From Cercophora sp. LCS_1 (lineage: Eukaryota; Ascomycota; Sordariomycetes; Sordariales; Lasiosphaeriaceae), in NCBI GenBank assembly GCA_036250225.1, contig JAPZLL010000003.1, positions 310,001 through 374,000 of the forward strand: 64,000 nt of DNA, written 5' to 3'. The translations under genes were made by a program, and so were the position numbers. Under the pieces are notes generated by a model that saw nothing but the letters and a program-made list of their open reading frames with translations, was not told the origin of the DNA and made no database searches. Position 1 is the first letter of the stretch; the number at the start of each line of letters is the position of its first letter. Of the stretch, positions 32,471 to 43,343 are shown one piece after another.

Positions 32471-34499
32471 TCATTGAGACTTTTCTCCAACCCTCTCCTT
32501 GGCCATATCCCTCAACTTAAACTTTTGTATCTTCCCACTGGCCGTCTTAGGAAATACGTCCACCCAAAAAACATATTTCGGCGCCAAATGGCTTGACAAA
32601 TGCCCCCTCACCCACTCCCTGACATCCTCCCTGCTCAGTTCCCGCTCCCCCTCCTTCCACCTCGGCCCATCCTCTCCATCAACAATCTTGACCCCCCTAT
32701 GCACAATGACAAAAGCCACAACCGCCTCCCCATACTTCTCATCCGGCACACCCACCACACTAACCTCGGCAACCCCCGGATGCTGAAACAAACAATTCTC
32801 CACCTCGAGCGGGTGTATATTCTCCCCTCCGCGTATAATCAAATCCTTAATCCTACCCGTGATTTCCACATACCCGTCAGAATCCATGCAGGCCTCATCA
32901 CCGCTGTGCATCCACACTGTTCCATCGTCTTCTTCGATCCGAACTTCGGATGTGCAGGTTTCATCACCCCAGTACCCTTTCATCACTAGATACCCCGCTG
33001 CTGCTAGTTCTCCGCGTTCACCAACTGGTAAAATTCTTGTACGATCAACAGGATCAACCACTTTAACTCTTGTATGTGGCATCACCCTCCCCACACTAGC
33101 CGTTCGTTTCTCGAACGGGTCCTGGGGGGTGGTCATGCAGCTGACGGGGCTGGTCTCGGTCATTCCATAGCAGATGACGAGGTCTTCCAGACCAAGCGTG
33201 GCGTAGAGTTTCCGCATCAGGGATTCGGGGACTGAACTGCCGGCTGCTATGCCCTTTCGTAGATGCTTGGGGAAATTGGCGATGGCATCCAACGGGATGC
33301 CATGGTTCTGGGAGGCAACGAGTTCAAGCATAGCGACGAACATGGTTGCTACGCCGTAGAGCCCCGTTGCGCGGTGGTCGGCTACCATGCGGAGATTGGC
33401 GAGGGGGTCGAATGCGGGGCTCGGGAACAGGATGGCTGCGCCCGTGGTGGCGGTGGCCATGTAGCCCAGGACTGAGCCGAAGCAGTGGAAGAGGGGCGGC
33501 GGGCAGACGATTAGGTCGGCGGGGGTGAGGCCCATGCGGTGGGCTATGAGATGGCCGTTGTTGAGGATGCCGGTGTGCGAGAGCATGGCTGCTTTGGGGT
33601 GGGAGGTTGTGCCCGAGGTAAATTGGATGTTGATTGTTTCCGAGGGGTCGAGCGGTGCGTCGGGGACGATAGGTCGGGCGGAGGGCGAGGAGGGCGATGG
33701 GGAGAAGCTCGGGAAGAGGGTGGAGATTGGTGTCAGACAGCGAAGAGTCTCCAGCGGAGGAAAGAGTGATTCGGGATGGGAGGGTGAGTTGTCAACAATG
33801 ACAACATGTTCGAGGGTTGGAACCGTTGGCGAGGACACGTGTGTGCTGCCGAGATCCGGGATGAGGGTCTGAAGAAGTGGGAGGTTGCTCCGTCCCCGAG
33901 ACGGCTTATACGCGAGGTCGGTAACCGCACCGATAAGGAGAAGCCGGGCCTCAAGATGGTTGAGAGCCGCTGTGACCTGCTTGGCATTGAACCCCGGATT
34001 CAGAGGCACCAGGATAGCCCCCAGCTTGAAGATGGCATACGTGAGAGCCGCAAACTCGGCGGTATTCCCGAGACTGACAGCCACACGGTCCCCTTTCTTG
34101 ACGCCCAGTGATCGAAGCGAGCGCGCCAGCGTATTCGACACCAGATCGAGATTTTCATACGTCAAGCTCACTTGAACGGTCTTGGGGAGTTGAGCTGGGG
34201 GTGTATTCAGCAACGCATCCTGGCCGGCGGTAGGAGACCGCGCAATGACAGCAGGTCGGTCGCCGTATTGCGAGACGACGGTAGCAAAGTGCTCCGGGAT
34301 GGTATGTCGCAGCAACGCGGGCTATAGCAGCGTTAGAAAAAACATTCCTAAACTCCAAACATCAACGCACCTCGCTTGGTCCCTGGGCAAGACTCGTCGT
34401 CAGCCCTCCAAACCCCCTCACCGCCTGTCCTCGTTTCCAATAATGGCAGAGACCAGATCTCCGGGAACCACGTCCGACAATCCGGGCCTGGAACCGCAT
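32471..34499 (-). CDS. AMP-forming acyl-CoA synthetase with mitochondrial presequence
   Basis: Model: complement join(32471..34321, 34371..34499), 659 residues; the 49-nt intron has a CTAAC branch site. Exon 1 encodes a Arg-rich, acid-free leader (MRFQARIVGRGSRRSGLCHY) typical of mitochondrial import, then TTSLAQGPSE, which leads into the family start ALLRHTIPEHF. Adenylate-forming motifs are intact: FTSGTTSHPKAAMLSH, YGMTETSPVS, the Asp of WMHSGDEACMD, GRIKDLIIRGGENIHP and catalytic Lys in PKTASGKIQKFKLRD. It activates a fatty or related carboxylic acid to its CoA thioester; it resembles ACSF2/medium-chain members, but chain length cannot be read from the sequence. The 3' UTR side lies toward the secreted protein gene. 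Confidence 0.92.
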
Positions 34500-35223
34500 C
34501 ACGTCGGTTTCCGCTTTCCCCGACCTCCAAACTCAACAATCACTTCCTTCTTTCTTGATCGTTCCGTTATCCGATGCATGCACCACGCTCATGAGTATCA
34601 GCTGCAAACACGCAATGTAAACAAAGAAGAAAGAAAGAAAGAAAAAAAGGTATGCACGTTCCACAACCACAACAGTAAGAGAACAACAACAATGACTTGG
34701 CTTACCCCTCGGGAGTACAACCCCGATCCTTTCCTCGGCAAGCCGCTCGCCCATCTGAACCAACCCCCCAAGGAAAAAGAAACCACCGACGGCATGCGGG
34801 GAACCTTGCAAGGCACGCACAGCACGCCTTCTGCCCTCGGCCAAGCCCGCCACCCCGCGTCTCCCCGCACAGACGTCTGGTTTTAGCGCCTGGGCATTGC
34901 TAGATCGCCCCCAACGGTGGCCCAAACCAAGTTGACCAAACCCCAATTCGCATCGCCGAACTGGACCGTTCTGTCAGGGTCCTGACGTAGCCCCGCTGGA
35001 GCTAGTAGAGAGCTAGGGCTATCTGATAAAGGGGGAAAAAAAGGGGGGGAAGGGGGTTGGCAATAGCTTCATGCCCAACTGGTTGTAATCATCTGTCCAC
35101 GGTATCCTCATAGATTGAATCCAAATTGCATCCCCAAGCTCCATATTCTCTCCCTTGCAAGATCCAGTCATCATCATCAACCCATCTAGCAACTCTCGCC
35201 GGGTTCAGAAAGGGGAACACGCC
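34500..35223. other. Shared upstream region of two divergent genes
   Basis: Contains a GAAA/GAAAAAA purine run near 34626-34650 and G-rich runs near 35030-35060. A 64-codon plus ORF from 34692 (MTWLTPREYNPDP) is present but unsupported. Confidence 0.5.
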
Positions 35224-35796
35224 ATGTCCTCAACCCGTCTAGCAGCCATCTCACGAGGCTCCGCATCAGGCCATCCACTGGGCCTAGGCCTATTCGCATA
35301 CGGCAGCCTGACAATCGACTCCGTCATGCTCGCTCTGCTCGATCGAGTGCCCCCGTATGAAGCCACCACCGCGCCAGGATGGCGCGCTGCCGGGCTGCCC
35401 GATCTACCGTTCGTGCAATATACAATGTTCCCGTTCTATCACCCTCAACTCAACTTCCATTCTACCTATCATTCCCGCTTCCTGACGAGGATACTGATAT
35501 ACTGGCACATCAGATACCCCGGCCTCGTCCAAGACACGACCGCCGCCGCTCCCGGGAGACTGTACAAAGACCTCACCGAGCGGGAGTGGGCTCTCCTGGA
35601 CGACTTTGAGAATCCCATTTACCATGTCGCCGAAATCGAGCTTGCCAATGGTCACAAGGGGCTGGCATATGTCTGGCCAGAGGTCTCCTTGACCACCACG
35701 TGGGTTGTAGAGAGCATGCATAGCAGGATGGAAGCATACCTTGAGATGTGCACCATGTGCCGGAAACAATGGGAAGCCGGGCTGGAAGGGTTGTAA
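35224..35796 (+). CDS. Gamma-glutamylcyclotransferase-like (AIG2-type) protein
   Basis: Model: join(35224..35408, 35514..35796), 155 residues. The fold is marked by LFAYGSLTIDSVMLALLDRVP near the N-terminus, LPYPGLVQD across the intron, GRLYKDLTEREWALLDDFEN and HKGLAYVWPE. The Glu in DDFENPIY sits where the family has its catalytic acid. The intron (GTTCGT..TCAG, 105 nt) is a multiple of three and contains no stop, so the unspliced frame is open; I chose splicing because it restores the conserved LP-YPGLV junction. Substrate is unknown: members act on gamma-glutamyl-amines or peptides. Only 17 residues precede the AYGSL strand, so it is probably cytosolic. Confidence 0.85.
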   Translation: MSSTRLAAISRGSASGHPLGLGLFAYGSLTIDSVMLALLDRVPPYEATTAPGWRAAGLPDLPFVQYTMFPFYHPQLNFHSTYHSRFLTRILIYWHIRYPGLVQDTTAAAPGRLYKDLTEREWALLDDFENPIYHVAEIELANGHKGLAYVWPEVSLTTTWVVESMHSRMEAYLEMCTMCRKQWEAGLEGL

Positions 35797-36107
35797 ATCT
35801 GGTTTTGACCCGACTCGCCTAAACGAGTATCGCCGAGCCATAAGCATCGCAGTTCCTCCGCCGTCCCCGAGAATCATCACACACTCCTATGTACAATACA
35901 TCGACACACTTTTGTGTACACACTCTATGCCGTCCCTGTTGTAAAATCCGCCGCCGTCTTCCACATAAACGCCTGCCATGCATGTTGAGATAAATAAAAA
36001 TGGTAAGTCGAAACATTGCCATCGAGCAAGACGATTCGCTTCGCCCAAAGCGCAACGAATCAAGAATCAGAAAGTGACAATGTCCTGGACCTGAGAAGAG
36101 CCAGTCT
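35797..36107. other. Intergenic between convergent genes
   Basis: About 310 bases of 3' UTR-type sequence. No gene seen. Confidence 0.6.
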
Positions 36108-37305
36108 TCAGTTATTGTTCTCCCCAATGTGTCGCTCGCTCTCGGGTTTCCATGTCCCTGCAACAGAATTAGCCCATGAGCCAGAATGCCGGTGATCACG
36201 CCAACGTACCCTCAAAGTCGTGCTTGACAAAAGCCATTGGATCGTCATAGTCCTTGGCCCCCATTTGTTGCACGCCCGGCGAGAAGCTGGTAATGGGGAG
36301 GACAACAACGTCTCCAACCCGCTTCGCCACATCCATGCCCGTAAAGTTCTTGTAGTCAATCATCCCGGGCGACTTTGACATATCAAAGTACCGGTCATCA
36401 TTGAAGTACTCAAAGATGATATCCGTCCAAAGCGCCGGCCCGGTGAACTCGATAACCCCTTTGTTGTTGATATCCCGGAGTGAACCAGCCCGCTTTCGCC
36501 TGAGGGTTTGGTCGGTGATACGCGTGACCACCTCCCGCAGAATCGGGTGTCCTGGCTTGCTCTGGATTGTCCATTGGCAAAACTGGATCCTCCTGCTGTA
36601 CCAATCCTTCCAATCCGGCCTGTCAGGATCCGCCTCGATACCAATCACAAGGCCGACGGCATCGCGAGGAACCGACTCGGGGATCCATTCGAGGGCGCTG
36701 CGGATAGCGTACGTGTCGATGTCCGAGTAGATGCCACCCCTTGCCAGAAGGATCAGGTAGCGGAAGAAGTCGGCTTTGAGGACCGGGAGGGGCAATGCCT
36801 CGTATGCTTCCAGAACCTCGGGGACCGACCCATACAGCAGGCGCAGCAGGTGCACCGCAACCTCGTCTGTAATCACCTCGTGAACAAAGCCCGGGTGCTG
36901 TTCAGTCCAGGTAGCTTCCTGCTCACGGAAATCAAACTCGCTGTGCGCCGGCGTCCATTTCCACGTCTGCCAGATGTATGCGGGGAACTTGGTTTCGACG
37001 TCATAGGGGAATTGGTAGGCCAACTTGTCGTAGAGGCTCAGCTTCGAGAGATCTTGGATCGCCTGCTGTCCCGACTTGGATGTTCGGTGGCGGTTAGGCG
37101 GGGTCCCGTGGATCGGGTTGGTGTCCGATGCCTTTTTATCGGACGAAACGGCTGTGGTGGAGGCGTGTCTTGACGAGTCGTACGCCTGCGCTTGGGGAAA
37201 GCTGTCAAGCGGCGAAGGGGCAGATGACGACGTCGATCGTGTTGTGAGGAAGAGGACCGTCAGGATGAATGCCGCTGCCACGAGGGCACGGCGGAAAGTG
37301 AGCAT
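36108..37305 (-). CDS. OCH1: Initiation-specific alpha-1,6-mannosyltransferase (GT32)
   Basis: Model: complement join(36108..36157, 36210..37305), 381 residues. OCH1 adds the first alpha-1,6-mannose that starts outer-chain growth on N-glycans in the cis-Golgi. It is a type II membrane protein: a short basic cytosolic end, anchor ALVAAAFILTVLFLTT, then a Ser-rich stem. The catalytic domain has FPAYIWQTWKWTP, ALPLPVLKADFFRYLILLAR and the DxD motif as GGIYSDIDTYA, followed by WTIQSKPGHPILREVV and FTGPALWTD. The final 52-nt intron (GTACGT..GCAG) adds a short hydrophilic tail ending HIGENNN. All GT32 landmarks are intact. Confidence 0.94.
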
Positions 37306-40300
37306 TTTGGCTCCTGAAACCTGCTGACGCAGCTAGGTCTCCTCAACACACCTCGAAGTTTTCGCGGGCGCGCCTGCGCCAGTTGCTCCGTGATTTCTAT
37401 GTTCGTGTACGATTTAGCGTTGGAAATGCACAAGACCGGTCAACATAGGGAAAAAAAAAAAAAAAAAAATTCAACAAGAAAATAGTCTAGGTTGACAAAA
37501 GATGCCAGTCTGTCACAACGTCAGAGTCGGAGTTTGGCGAGGCGAAGACGAAGGCTGAAAAAAGAAAGTGTCCCGGTTGGCTGACGCGAGCGAGGCGTCT
37601 CCAGAAAAGGAGAGGTACGAGGACAGGGGGTCGAAGGGTTGACTTCGCGTCCAGGGCAGGTGTCCACAATGCGTGGGGCAGATCATACCTGACAAGCTTG
37701 TTTTCCCAACCAAAGATAGCGTCTTGACGAGCTTCGGCGACTGCACGGACGAAGATCGGTGCCAAGAAATTGCTCAACCAGGGAACAAGATGGCAGATCT
37801 GTTCCTGTTGGGATCCGATCCGTCATTTGGCGAGTTTCAAGACCGCAAGGCCGCGTAGGCGATCCACGGCTCACCAAGGCGGCGTGGGATGACAGGGTCG
37901 TCGATCGAGGCCAAGGGAAGGGAAGGGATGTCTGGTCCTTGTCACATCAAACTCCCGCTCGAACGTCGCCTGTCGAGAATGTATTCTGCGGCGTCGAGTT
38001 GTCAGTTTACAGCTCGGCCCGGTCTCGTCTTTGCGCACAATCAAGGCAGTGCCACAAAAATCCAGTCCGTACGGGATGTACCCCGCCAGGAACAGTTTTG
38101 GGACGACGCAGTCAGGTGGCGGGGTTCAACGGCACAACGAGTCGCGCCTGGGCGAAGGAAGCGGACAGGGAGCTGAAATCGAACTGGAAGAGGCGCTGGC
38201 TGGCGTCAACCCGATTCTTAAACCAAGGCAGATCGGACGAGAAGAGGGAGGGAGGGAGGGAGGGCGCCGCAGATAAGCATTTCACAAGGATCTCTGCATC
38301 TATGCCGCGACGACGCCGGCACCCGCTTTGAGCTATCTCGGCCTCATGCAACCGTCAAGACAAACAATCGTGCTAAAAGACCCCATTTCACCAGCCTGGG
38401 CGAATCCTCGGCCTTTGATTTCCCCTCCCGCCAGTGTTCGAGAACACCAAAGCTGACTCCCACCCCCCACGTTCGGGTGGCGGACAGCAGCGTTAGTTCA
38501 CCGAACACACCAACCACCGTGTTGCGATACCAGCCAATGCCCGAGTGTGAGGCTGCCGTCACAGCCGAATTACCGATTCCTGCGTCATCAGCGACATCCG
38601 CCCTCAATCCCCCAGACAGGGCAATAAGTTGAAAAGGCGGAGCGGAAACGGTTTCTTCAGGTTGGCAGAGTGGAGAGGGATAGATTTCCATCGCCAAGCC
38701 CCCAACGGTGCCGACAATTTGGGTTCAATCCGGCAATCTCGTGGGCGATCCAGTTGATGCAGGATTGGGGTGGGTGGGCCGTGCTGTGCAAAAAGGGCAG
38801 GCCAAAACATGAAACACGACGCCGCCCGCAGGTCATCTCAGCCCTTGCAGCTTGGCAGCTGCCAAGCCCGGCATGGGATTTTGAATGTGATCCAGTCGGT
38901 GAAAGTCTGTACAAAATAGCCTGCCTTCAAAACGTTTGCTCTCCCAATGATGTATGAAAACAACCCCAATTCGGTTTCGGGAGCCCTAGTATCTTACACA
39001 TCATCTTAGAAAGACTTTTTCTTCTCCAGTTTGCATATCTATAGCAGAGCAACTTCGAAAGGGATAACTACACAGTCACCATAACCCCCATTTTCCGTAT
39101 CCACTTCCAACATCCCCAACTTGCACAGACGGACGGACAAGACCCGACAGACCTTCGGCACGGAGACATTCAGCCTACTCCGGCACAGACCGTATAGAGT
39201 ACAGCGCACATGCAGCATAAGCATACCGCTTAATATTTCTCCGACCAGTCAGTTCAAGGCGGCCCAAGGTGAATGGCGCCATCCATCACCGTCCTGACAA
39301 GTCCACCTCACCGTGCTCATCCACCGTTCTCACAAGATAGACCGTTTTCACGCCCACCGAGTGAAACCCGTCACACAAACGCGCAGACGCTCGTCCCATC
39401 AAACCCGTTACTGATAGATCACGGTCTCAGCAAGCGAGATACCCGTAGCACAGATGTAGCACACGTCCTACAGACTCCCGTTGACGTGCAACCGTTTGTG
39501 TCAGAAGGCATTTTCATCAGGCAGTTGACCAGAGAGGACGGGCGTGTGTACAGGACGGCGTGTGTAGGGAGAGGACGGAGCACTGGACGGTGGAAGCGAC
39601 AGTGCCTACCCTACCTATGCAGAGGCTCTTGGCAAAAGAGAAAAAGAGAGAGAGGCCTGATCTCTCCAAATTCCCCAAATGAATTATATCATGATGCCAT
39701 GAAACTACAAAAAGTCTTGGTCGTATTTGAACCGGTAGTTCGTCGGAAGGTAAGTTGGCAGCCAAGACAAGACACCAAGGCAGCCAAGAGACGAAAAGAC
39801 GGCTTGATTTCAGCCGATTGAGCCTTGACCGCGATGAACCATGACCAACTAGAAAAAAAAAAAAAAAGGCTTTCACGGACCGAAGAGAAAAGGGATGGGG
39901 GATATCTAGGGAATAGAGAGAGGTATTCGTTGCTGGACTCACTGGACGGGGAAAATCCCTGGACAAAGTGGAATAGTTTGTGAGAAGGGAGCCCGGGAAA
40001 GTGGGGAATGGGGACAATGTACCAAAGTGCGATAAGCTTTGGTGGTTTGAGAATTCGCGACGTGCTTTCCCTCGCTCAAGAATGGCCTTCGCGAAGATTG
40101 AATGAGGATTCTTGCCGGCGAGTTTAAGTAATGGGCGGGAGTGTCGATGAATAAATCCACGGAACAGAGCGGACAAAGCGTAAACCCCCAATGGCCACTC
40201 TGGCAATAAGGGGTTTGTTGACACGTCGATGGGCTACATCTTTACTTCGCAGTCGCAGAGAAAAGAGAATGCATGACCAAACACCGCAATCACCACAATC

Positions 40301-40673
40301 ACCATCACGACCAACACTGAATTCCGCACAGAAACTACTACCTAGCCGTCCAAGACAGCAGCAGCTATGTGCGCTATGAAGTCCTAGCTATCCCGATCCC
40401 ATGAAATAATCCCGACAAAAGAAAAAGAAAACAATCCTCCAAGCCCAGAAATATGACCAGACTGAACCATATTCCCAGGTTTTTTTTGGTTCCCCAAACT
40501 CCACATGATGTTGACCTGAAGAAAACACCAAACTCCTCCACTGACACCCGGAAAAGGTTGCTCTGAGTGAACAACACACAGTTCCAGGAAAGAACACCAA
40601 TTCCTCCATTGATACCCGGCCAAGGTTGATCTGAGTGAAAAACACACAAGTCCGGGAAAGAAATCGTGACAGT
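37306..40673. other. 3.4-kb stretch without a supported gene
   Basis: ORFs up to 236 codons exist (39517-40224 minus, GTG-initiated), but none has gene-like structure. That minus-strand stretch reads like a pyrimidine-rich untranslated leader. Simple repeats are an A19 run near 37451, (GGGA)n near 38243-38263 and an A14 run near 39852. A promoter for OCH1, an unannotated lncRNA, or a lost gene are all possible. Confidence 0.45.
40511..40660. repeat. Two-copy degenerate tandem repeat, period about 69 bp
   Basis: Copy 1 has GAAAACACCAAACTCCTCCA, CTGACACCCGGAAAAGGTTG and CTCTGAGTGAACAACACACA. Copy 2 has GAAAGAACACCAATTCCTCC, TGATACCCGGCCAAGGTTG and ATCTGAGTGAAAAACACACA. It lies just beyond the stop codon of the next gene, in its 3' UTR. 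Confidence 0.8.
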
Positions 40674-43343
40674 TCAACGAATGGGTTTGCCAAGATTGGG
40701 GCCAGCAAAGCTCGGGCGCAAGACGACAACATTAGCCTTGCAGACCGTCTGCGGAACAAGCACGCCCTCGCGGAAGATGCGCGCCGAAATGACAGGCGTC
40801 ATGGCGAGCTTGATGCGGTAGTGCTCAGCCTCCAAAGTGACATCCTCCTTGTCAGGCAAAGCAGCCTTATGACGAGAGGCGAAGAAAAGTTCGCCGGTGC
40901 GGCAGCCAGCAAACGTGATGCCGAAATCCTGCTGAGCTTCGCAAGCGCGGAAAGCGAGGTCGACAATCGTCTCAATGCAGTTGCGGAAGTCATAAGTAGC
41001 CTCGTCGCGGGCTGCGGCAGCGTTGCCGTCGGATGGGAAGAACGGCAAGAAGATCTGACGGGCCTGCTGGCTGAGAACCGTGATGACGTTGTGGCGGAAT
41101 GCCTGCCAGCGGTCGGGGCTGCTCTTCATTTTGGACACCAGATTGGCGCGCTGGGCGAGAAGAGCAATGCGAATGTCGGGCTGGTGAGTGGTGAGAAGAT
41201 CACGCTTGATGCGGCCCAGCTCCTCGTCCGAGGGCTTGTCGAAGCCGGTCCATGCGCCCTTGCCAAAGGTGCCCTCAAGCAGAACCTGAACCAAAAGCCG
41301 CATAATCATGAGCGGGCGCTCGCTGTTGTCTCGCAGGATGTGCGTGGCGTGCGAGTAGCCGACCTGGACGTGGCGAGGCTGCAGTGACTCAGCCATGTCA
41401 ACCATGAGCTGCTTGTGGTTGCCGTGCAGATGGATCGGGATGTCGCGACCATGGGTGTCCTTGAAGTACATCTTGCAGAAGCCGCGAATTGCCGAAAAGA
41501 GACTGACGAACTCCTTCTTCCAGGCGTTCAGATCTTGATTCAAGGGCTCGCTCGTCATAACAGGCGCCGGCATGGGGTTGATGCAGTCAGCCATGTAGAG
41601 CTTGGCCATGTCAGACTCTGACTTGGGCAGCTTCAGTGTCGGTCCGAAATTCGACAGGTTGGTATAAGACCGAGCGCGAGAGCCGCCGGGGGGGCCCATG
41701 AGCATGGCGATGATCGGGTCGTTAGGGTCGGGTCCCTGGATGTTGATCTGGGGAGGCGGACCCGAATGAGGGCGAGGTGCAAGACTGGCACTGCGACTGG
41801 AGAACGGCTTTGCCTCGGCATTGAGGCTTGTCGACTGGGCCGCGACGGGGTGCTTGGGAACCTGTGACTGCTTCGTGTTGGACGGTCCTGTCGGAGGGGG
41901 TCTGGTGAAAGAACCGCTAGCGCCCTTAGTCGAAGGTCCTACTGAGACGGATCGCAGATGCACAGGAGGCTTGAGCATGTCTGTCTGCGCCTGGGAGCCA
42001 GAAGCTACGCTGCCGTCAGTCGACAGGTTGGATCGCCACGAGGGCGCAGACGGGCCGTCATGGACATTTGCGCCGAAGTCGCAGACGGTGGGACTGGAGC
42101 CCACGCTCTTGGGGCCCGAGTTGTCGACCTCCTTGCCCTTACCGTTGCCGGCTTCCACCCAGAGATGGCCGGGCTTGTTACGGCGGTGCTCTGCCAATCT
42201 CTGTGGCTTTCTGTCAGCATCTTTTCGTCGTCTTATGTTCTTCTCGGTGCTCACCTTGATGACCTGGTCCTGGTCGATGATCTGCGTCCTCAGCTCCTTG
42301 ATGGTCGCGTGCATCTCGTTGCACTTTTCACGGAGGCTATGGGCGGTGCGAGCATTCCGGTGACTGGCCTCCTTCTCTTCATGGTAGCCCCTCTCAAGCT
42401 CGCGGAGCTTGGGCTCCATGCCCTTGCGGTAGGCATCGTACTCGGCTGTCTGGGCCCTGAACACGAGCTTGAGATTCTCGAGGTCCTCCGATGTCTTGGT
42501 GAGGGCGGATGATAGCTTGTCACCTGCGCTCTGTAGGGTCGCCGCACTGGAAACGAGGGCCGACATGTCGTTCGAGAAGGGCTCAAGAAAAGACTGCGGG
42601 AGGTCGATACGGCTCATTGTGACGCCGTTCATGCGCCAGACGCGGCTGTACATCATCTGGATCTCCTTATGCAATGCCTGAAACAATGTGTTAGCAAAGT
42701 TCACAAACAGTGGTGACCAAAGACTTACTCGCTGCTCGGGATGCAGCTTGCCTTCGCTCGATCCGCGTCCCATGTTGCTGATGCTGGGAATGATGTGCGG
42801 CAACGGCTGGGTCATGGACATGCCCGGCATGCCCGGCATACCCATACCATGCATGGGGTTGAGTCCATGCACCGGCGGGAAGGGTCCCATCGGGCCCGGG
42901 AACGGGTTAAACTGCGGGATCGGAGCTCGACCTTGCATGAACCCATGGCCACCTCTGCCCATGCCGTTCGGAAAGTTGTGGAAAGTCTGCGGCTGGGGAG
43001 GGGGGTGGCTGGCCACCAGATTCTCGAAGGGTCTGGCTGGCTGGCCAAACTTGGGCGGGGGCAGACTGAAGTCAAGCCCGTTGGGCAGGCGCCGCATCGA
43101 TCCATGTAGATGGGCGTGGCTGATTTGCGGAAGCTGGTTGGCGTTCCGCGAGACCGGAGCCTCATTCTCTTTGGCCATTTCGGCCGTTGTCTCGAGGCGC
43201 TGCGCGGGTGCAGGCACCGCCGAAGCGCAGCAAGCTGCGCGCTTCCCTTGTGGTGGCATTGCCACCGCTGGGCTTACGAGGGGAGCACCACCCCCGAAGG
43301 GAGGGCTCACCAACTCGTTAGGTGCCACGTTCTCTGTCGACAT
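40674..43343 (-). CDS. Large conserved-looking protein of unknown function with coiled coil
   Basis: Model: complement join(40674..42200, 42255..42677, 42729..43343), 854 residues. The ORF runs unbroken through both introns because they are 51 and 54 nt and stop-free, yet each has perfect signals (GTAAGT..GCTAAC..TTTCAG; GTGAGC..GCTGAC..CACAG). The N-terminal 200 residues are Pro/Gly/Met-rich (GMGMPGMPGMSMTQ), then helices with coiled-coil potential up to about residue 345 (LRELERGYHEEKEASHRN). A Ser/Pro-rich linker follows. The last 270 residues form a compact domain (FVSLFSAIRGFCKMYFKDTHG, HILRDNSERPLMIMRLLVQV, FRNCIETIVDLAFRACEAQQ). I do not recognise the family. The true start is ATG 43343; a TTG further upstream is in frame but not a start. 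Confidence 0.88.
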   Translation of the reverse strand: MSTENVAPNELVSPPFGGGAPLVSPAVAMPPQGKRAACCASAVPAPAQRLETTAEMAKENEAPVSRNANQLPQISHAHLHGSMRRLPNGLDFSLPPPKFGQPARPFENLVASHPPPQPQTFHNFPNGMGRGGHGFMQGRAPIPQFNPFPGPMGPFPPVHGLNPMHGMGMPGMPGMSMTQPLPHIIPSISNMGRGSSEGKLHPEQRVSLWSPLFVNFANTLFQALHKEIQMMYSRVWRMNGVTMSRIDLPQSFLEPFSNDMSALVSSAATLQSAGDKLSSALTKTSEDLENLKLVFRAQTAEYDAYRKGMEPKLRELERGYHEEKEASHRNARTAHSLREKCNEMHATIKELRTQIIDQDQVIKVSTEKNIRRRKDADRKPQRLAEHRRNKPGHLWVEAGNGKGKEVDNSGPKSVGSSPTVCDFGANVHDGPSAPSWRSNLSTDGSVASGSQAQTDMLKPPVHLRSVSVGPSTKGASGSFTRPPPTGPSNTKQSQVPKHPVAAQSTSLNAEAKPFSSRSASLAPRPHSGPPPQINIQGPDPNDPIIAMLMGPPGGSRARSYTNLSNFGPTLKLPKSESDMAKLYMADCINPMPAPVMTSEPLNQDLNAWKKEFVSLFSAIRGFCKMYFKDTHGRDIPIHLHGNHKQLMVDMAESLQPRHVQVGYSHATHILRDNSERPLMIMRLLVQVLLEGTFGKGAWTGFDKPSDEELGRIKRDLLTTHQPDIRIALLAQRANLVSKMKSSPDRWQAFRHNVITVLSQQARQIFLPFFPSDGNAAAARDEATYDFRNCIETIVDLAFRACEAQQDFGITFAGCRTGELFFASRHKAALPDKEDVTLEAEHYRIKLAMTPVISARIFREGVLVPQTVCKANVVVLRPSFAGPNLGKPIR

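Noticed and set aside
34692..34886. 64-codon plus ORF between divergent genes
   Set aside because: It lies in a promoter region, lies next to a purine run and has no recognisable feature.
39517..40224. 235-codon minus ORF
   Set aside because: Begins with GTG, rich in Ser/Leu/Phe/His as expected from translated CT-rich leader, and lacks motifs.
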